Source: Lutraria lutraria
Taxonomy: Eukaryota > Mollusca > Bivalvia > Venerida > Mactridae
Direction of reading: 5' to 3'
Assembly: GCA_964023205.1 (NCBI GenBank)
Contig: OZ026844.1
Coordinates: forward strand, 34,643,326-34,707,325
DNA: 64,000 nucleotides
The notes under the pieces were generated by a model. The model ran no database searches. It was not told the DNA's origin and saw nothing but the letters and a program-made list of their open reading frames with translations. This document shows positions 61,730 through 64,000 of this stretch, piece by piece (the first letter of the stretch is position 1; each line of letters begins with the position of its first letter). The position numbers were made by a program, and so were the translations under genes.

Positions 61730-63690
61730 TATATATACATTTGTATGCCTGTGATGAATGAGAATATGCATGTAATGTTATATATGTGTAGTTGTATATG
61801 TATGTATTGTTATATATGTGTAGTTGTATATGTATGTATTGTTATATATGTGTAGTTGTATATGTATGTAATGTTATATATGTGTAGTTGTATATGTATG
61901 TAATGTTATATATGTGTAGTTGTATATGTATGTAATGTTATATATGTGTAGTTGTATTTGTATGTAATGTTATATATGTGTAGTTGTATATGTATGTAAT
62001 GTTTTATATGTGTAGTTGTGTATGTATGTAATGTTTTATATGTGTAGTTGTATATGTATGTAATGTTATATATGTGTAGTTGTATATGTATGTAATGTTA
62101 TATATGTGTAGTTGTATATGTATGTAATGTTATATATGTGTAGTTGTATATGTATTTAATGTTATATATGTGTAGTTGTATATGTATGTAAGTTATATAT
62201 GTGTAGTTGTATATGTATGTAATGTTATATATGTGTAGTTGTATATGTATGTAATGTTATATATGTGTAGTTGTATATGTATGTAATGTTATATATGTGT
62301 AGTTGTATATGTATGTAATGTTATATATGTGTAGTTGTATATGTATGTAATGTTATATATGTGTAGTTGTATATGTATGTAATGTTATATATGTGTAGTT
62401 GTATATGTATGTAATGTTATATATGTGTAGTTGTATATGTATGTAATGTTATATATGTGTAGTTGCGTGTTGATTTGATTCGTGCAATTTGTGTAGTAAC
62501 AAAATGATCACTGCGGGATATGTATGTACTGTTTTATATGTGTAGTTGTATATGTATGTAATGTTTTATATGTGTAGTTGTATATGTATGTTATGTTTTA
62601 TATGTGTAGTTGTATATGTATGTACTGTTTTATATGTGTAGTTTTATATGTATGTACTGTTTTATATGTGTAGTTGTATATGTATGTAATGTTTTATATG
62701 TGTAGTTATATATGTATGTTATGTTTTATATGTGTAGTTTTATATGTATGTTATGTTTTATATGTGTAGTTGTATATATATGTAATGTTATATATGTGTA
62801 GTTTTATATATATGTAATTTTATATATGTGTAGTTTTATATATATGTAATGTTATATATGTGTAGTTGTATATATATGTAATGTTATATATGTGTAGTTT
62901 TATATGTATGTAATGTTATATATGTGTAGTTGTATATGTATGTAATGTTATATATGTGTAGTTGTATATGTATGTAACGCTTATATGTGTAGTTGTATAT
63001 GTAACATTTTATATGTGTAGTTGTATATGTATGTAACGCTTATATGTGTAGTTGTATATGTATGTAATGTTATATATATATATGTGTGTAGTTGTATATG
63101 TATGTTCTGTTTATATATGCAGTTGTATATGTATGTGATGTTTTATATGTGTAGTTGTATATGTATGTAATGTTATATATGTGTAGTTGTATATGTAATG
63201 TTATATATGTGTAGTTGTATATGTATGTGATGTTTTATATGTGTAGTTGTATATGTATGTAATGTTATATATGTGCAGATGTGTACGTATGTAATGTTAT
63301 ATATGTGTAGTTGTATAGTTAATTATGTTTTATATGTGTAGTTTCATTTGATTATAATGTTGTATATGTGTAGTTGTATATGTATGTAATGTTATATATA
63401 TGTGTAGATGTATATACATGTATGTAATGTTCTATATGTGTAGTTGAATTTGTATGTTATGTTTTATATGAGTAGATGTACATGTATATAATGTATTATG
63501 TGTAGTTGTTTGGTTATGCATATGTTTATATGTGTAGTTATATATGTGCTGTTTTATAGGTAGTAGTATATATTAGTACTGTTTTATATGTGTGTTAGTA
63601 TATTTATGTACTGTTGAATATGTGTGAGTGGTATATCTATAGATATACTGTTTTACATGTTGTATATGTGTAGTTGTGTATGTGTATAGT
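61730..63690. repeat. 2-kb minisatellite with 32-bp unit
   Basis: The unit TGTTATATATGTGTAGTTGT + ATATGTATGTAA is repeated roughly sixty times. Copies are nearly identical at about 61790-62460. A unique interruption with TTGATTTGATTCGTGC occurs at 62465-62516, and copies are increasingly diverged and shortened towards 63690, as expected at the ageing edge of an array. Confidence 0.95.
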
Positions 63691-64000
63691 TGTAACTTGA
63701 ATACTTAATCAGTTCCTTACGTAGTTATGTATGATGTGGGTGGCATATAGTGTACATCCGTCTGTCTGTATATAGCTAAGTAGATTTAACATTTTGTCTA
63801 GCAACACCGCTAATACTAGAAACCTTGTATAGTTATACAGTTGTTGCCTACGACCATTTTCAATCCACCTATATCAACCAACCCCACTTTACTGTGCTAT
63901 TCCTACATCTAAGTATTTGTGTAATTATTTCGTTGTAGTACCAAGATTTCTACCGTTGGTGTTGGGATTTTGTTCAACAAGAAGTATTTAACACTCGGAC
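63691..64000. other. Window end, dispersed repeat fragment
   Basis: TATACAGTTGTTGCCTACGA and TTCAATCCACCTATATCAAC belong to the same repeat as 52265-52600. Nothing else is recognised. Confidence 0.4.

Noticed and set aside
61730..63690. CRISPR-like array
   Set aside because: The repeats are head to tail without unique spacers, and the genome is eukaryotic.

Overview
The window is animal nuclear DNA: AT-rich, with spliced genes (GT..AG introns), long non-coding stretches and many kinds of short dispersed repeat. Several repeats look like those I know from bivalve mollusc genomes: a terminus reading GGCCATCnTGGCCCTCTTG, hairpin-ended AGCTCACCTG elements, and TACAGTCAAACCTG / TTTGACTGTA inverted-repeat elements. 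A bivalve is therefore the best guess, but this is inference. There are no bacterial genes, rRNA genes or CRISPR arrays.

The coding content is one tandem array of six paralogous genes, all on the + strand, at about 6.1-10.9, 14.5-18.7, 21.6-24.9, 29.3-33.2, 38.4-41.9 and 47.2-50.6 kb. I assembled each by hand from short exons. Every chain joins in frame from ATG to stop, and exon lengths repeat almost exactly (52 / 239 / 157 or 148 / 168-192 nt, then variable tail exons). Each encodes a small type I membrane protein: a signal peptide of about 17 residues, a roughly 130-residue ectodomain with six conserved cysteines, one transmembrane helix, a basic stop-transfer segment and a cytoplasmic tail. 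In genes 1-4 the tail is Pro/Gln/Tyr-rich and ends in PPSY(E/D)x(V/I/L), which overlays a WW-domain ligand (PPxY) on a tyrosine sorting signal (YxxPhi). Genes 5 and 6 are a sister subgroup that has lost this ending in two different ways. I do not recognise the family.

Layout: 0.4-1.74 kb is a 1.3-kb foldback element made of short tandem repeats. 1.75-6.0 kb is intergenic with a recurring 15-mer and a duplicated repeat. 6.0-50.6 kb is the gene array, with introns and spacers full of MITE-like foldbacks, SINE fragments and minisatellites. 50.6-57.8 kb is gene-free, with two large tandem-unit elements. 57.8-61.4 kb holds only weak exon candidates. 61.7-63.7 kb is a 32-bp minisatellite.

Two things stand out beyond the gene family. 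First, very short palindromes (26-53 bp) with CAAGG...CCTTG ends occur six times as complete copies, four with perfect and two with 6/7 seven-bp flanking duplications, so they look like mobile units that are almost nothing but a palindrome. Second, a block upstream of genes 2, 3, 4 and 6 (GGTTTTA...TTTCGTTT) may be a shared promoter or non-coding first exon. All calls are from reading the sequence; no searches or folding programs were run.
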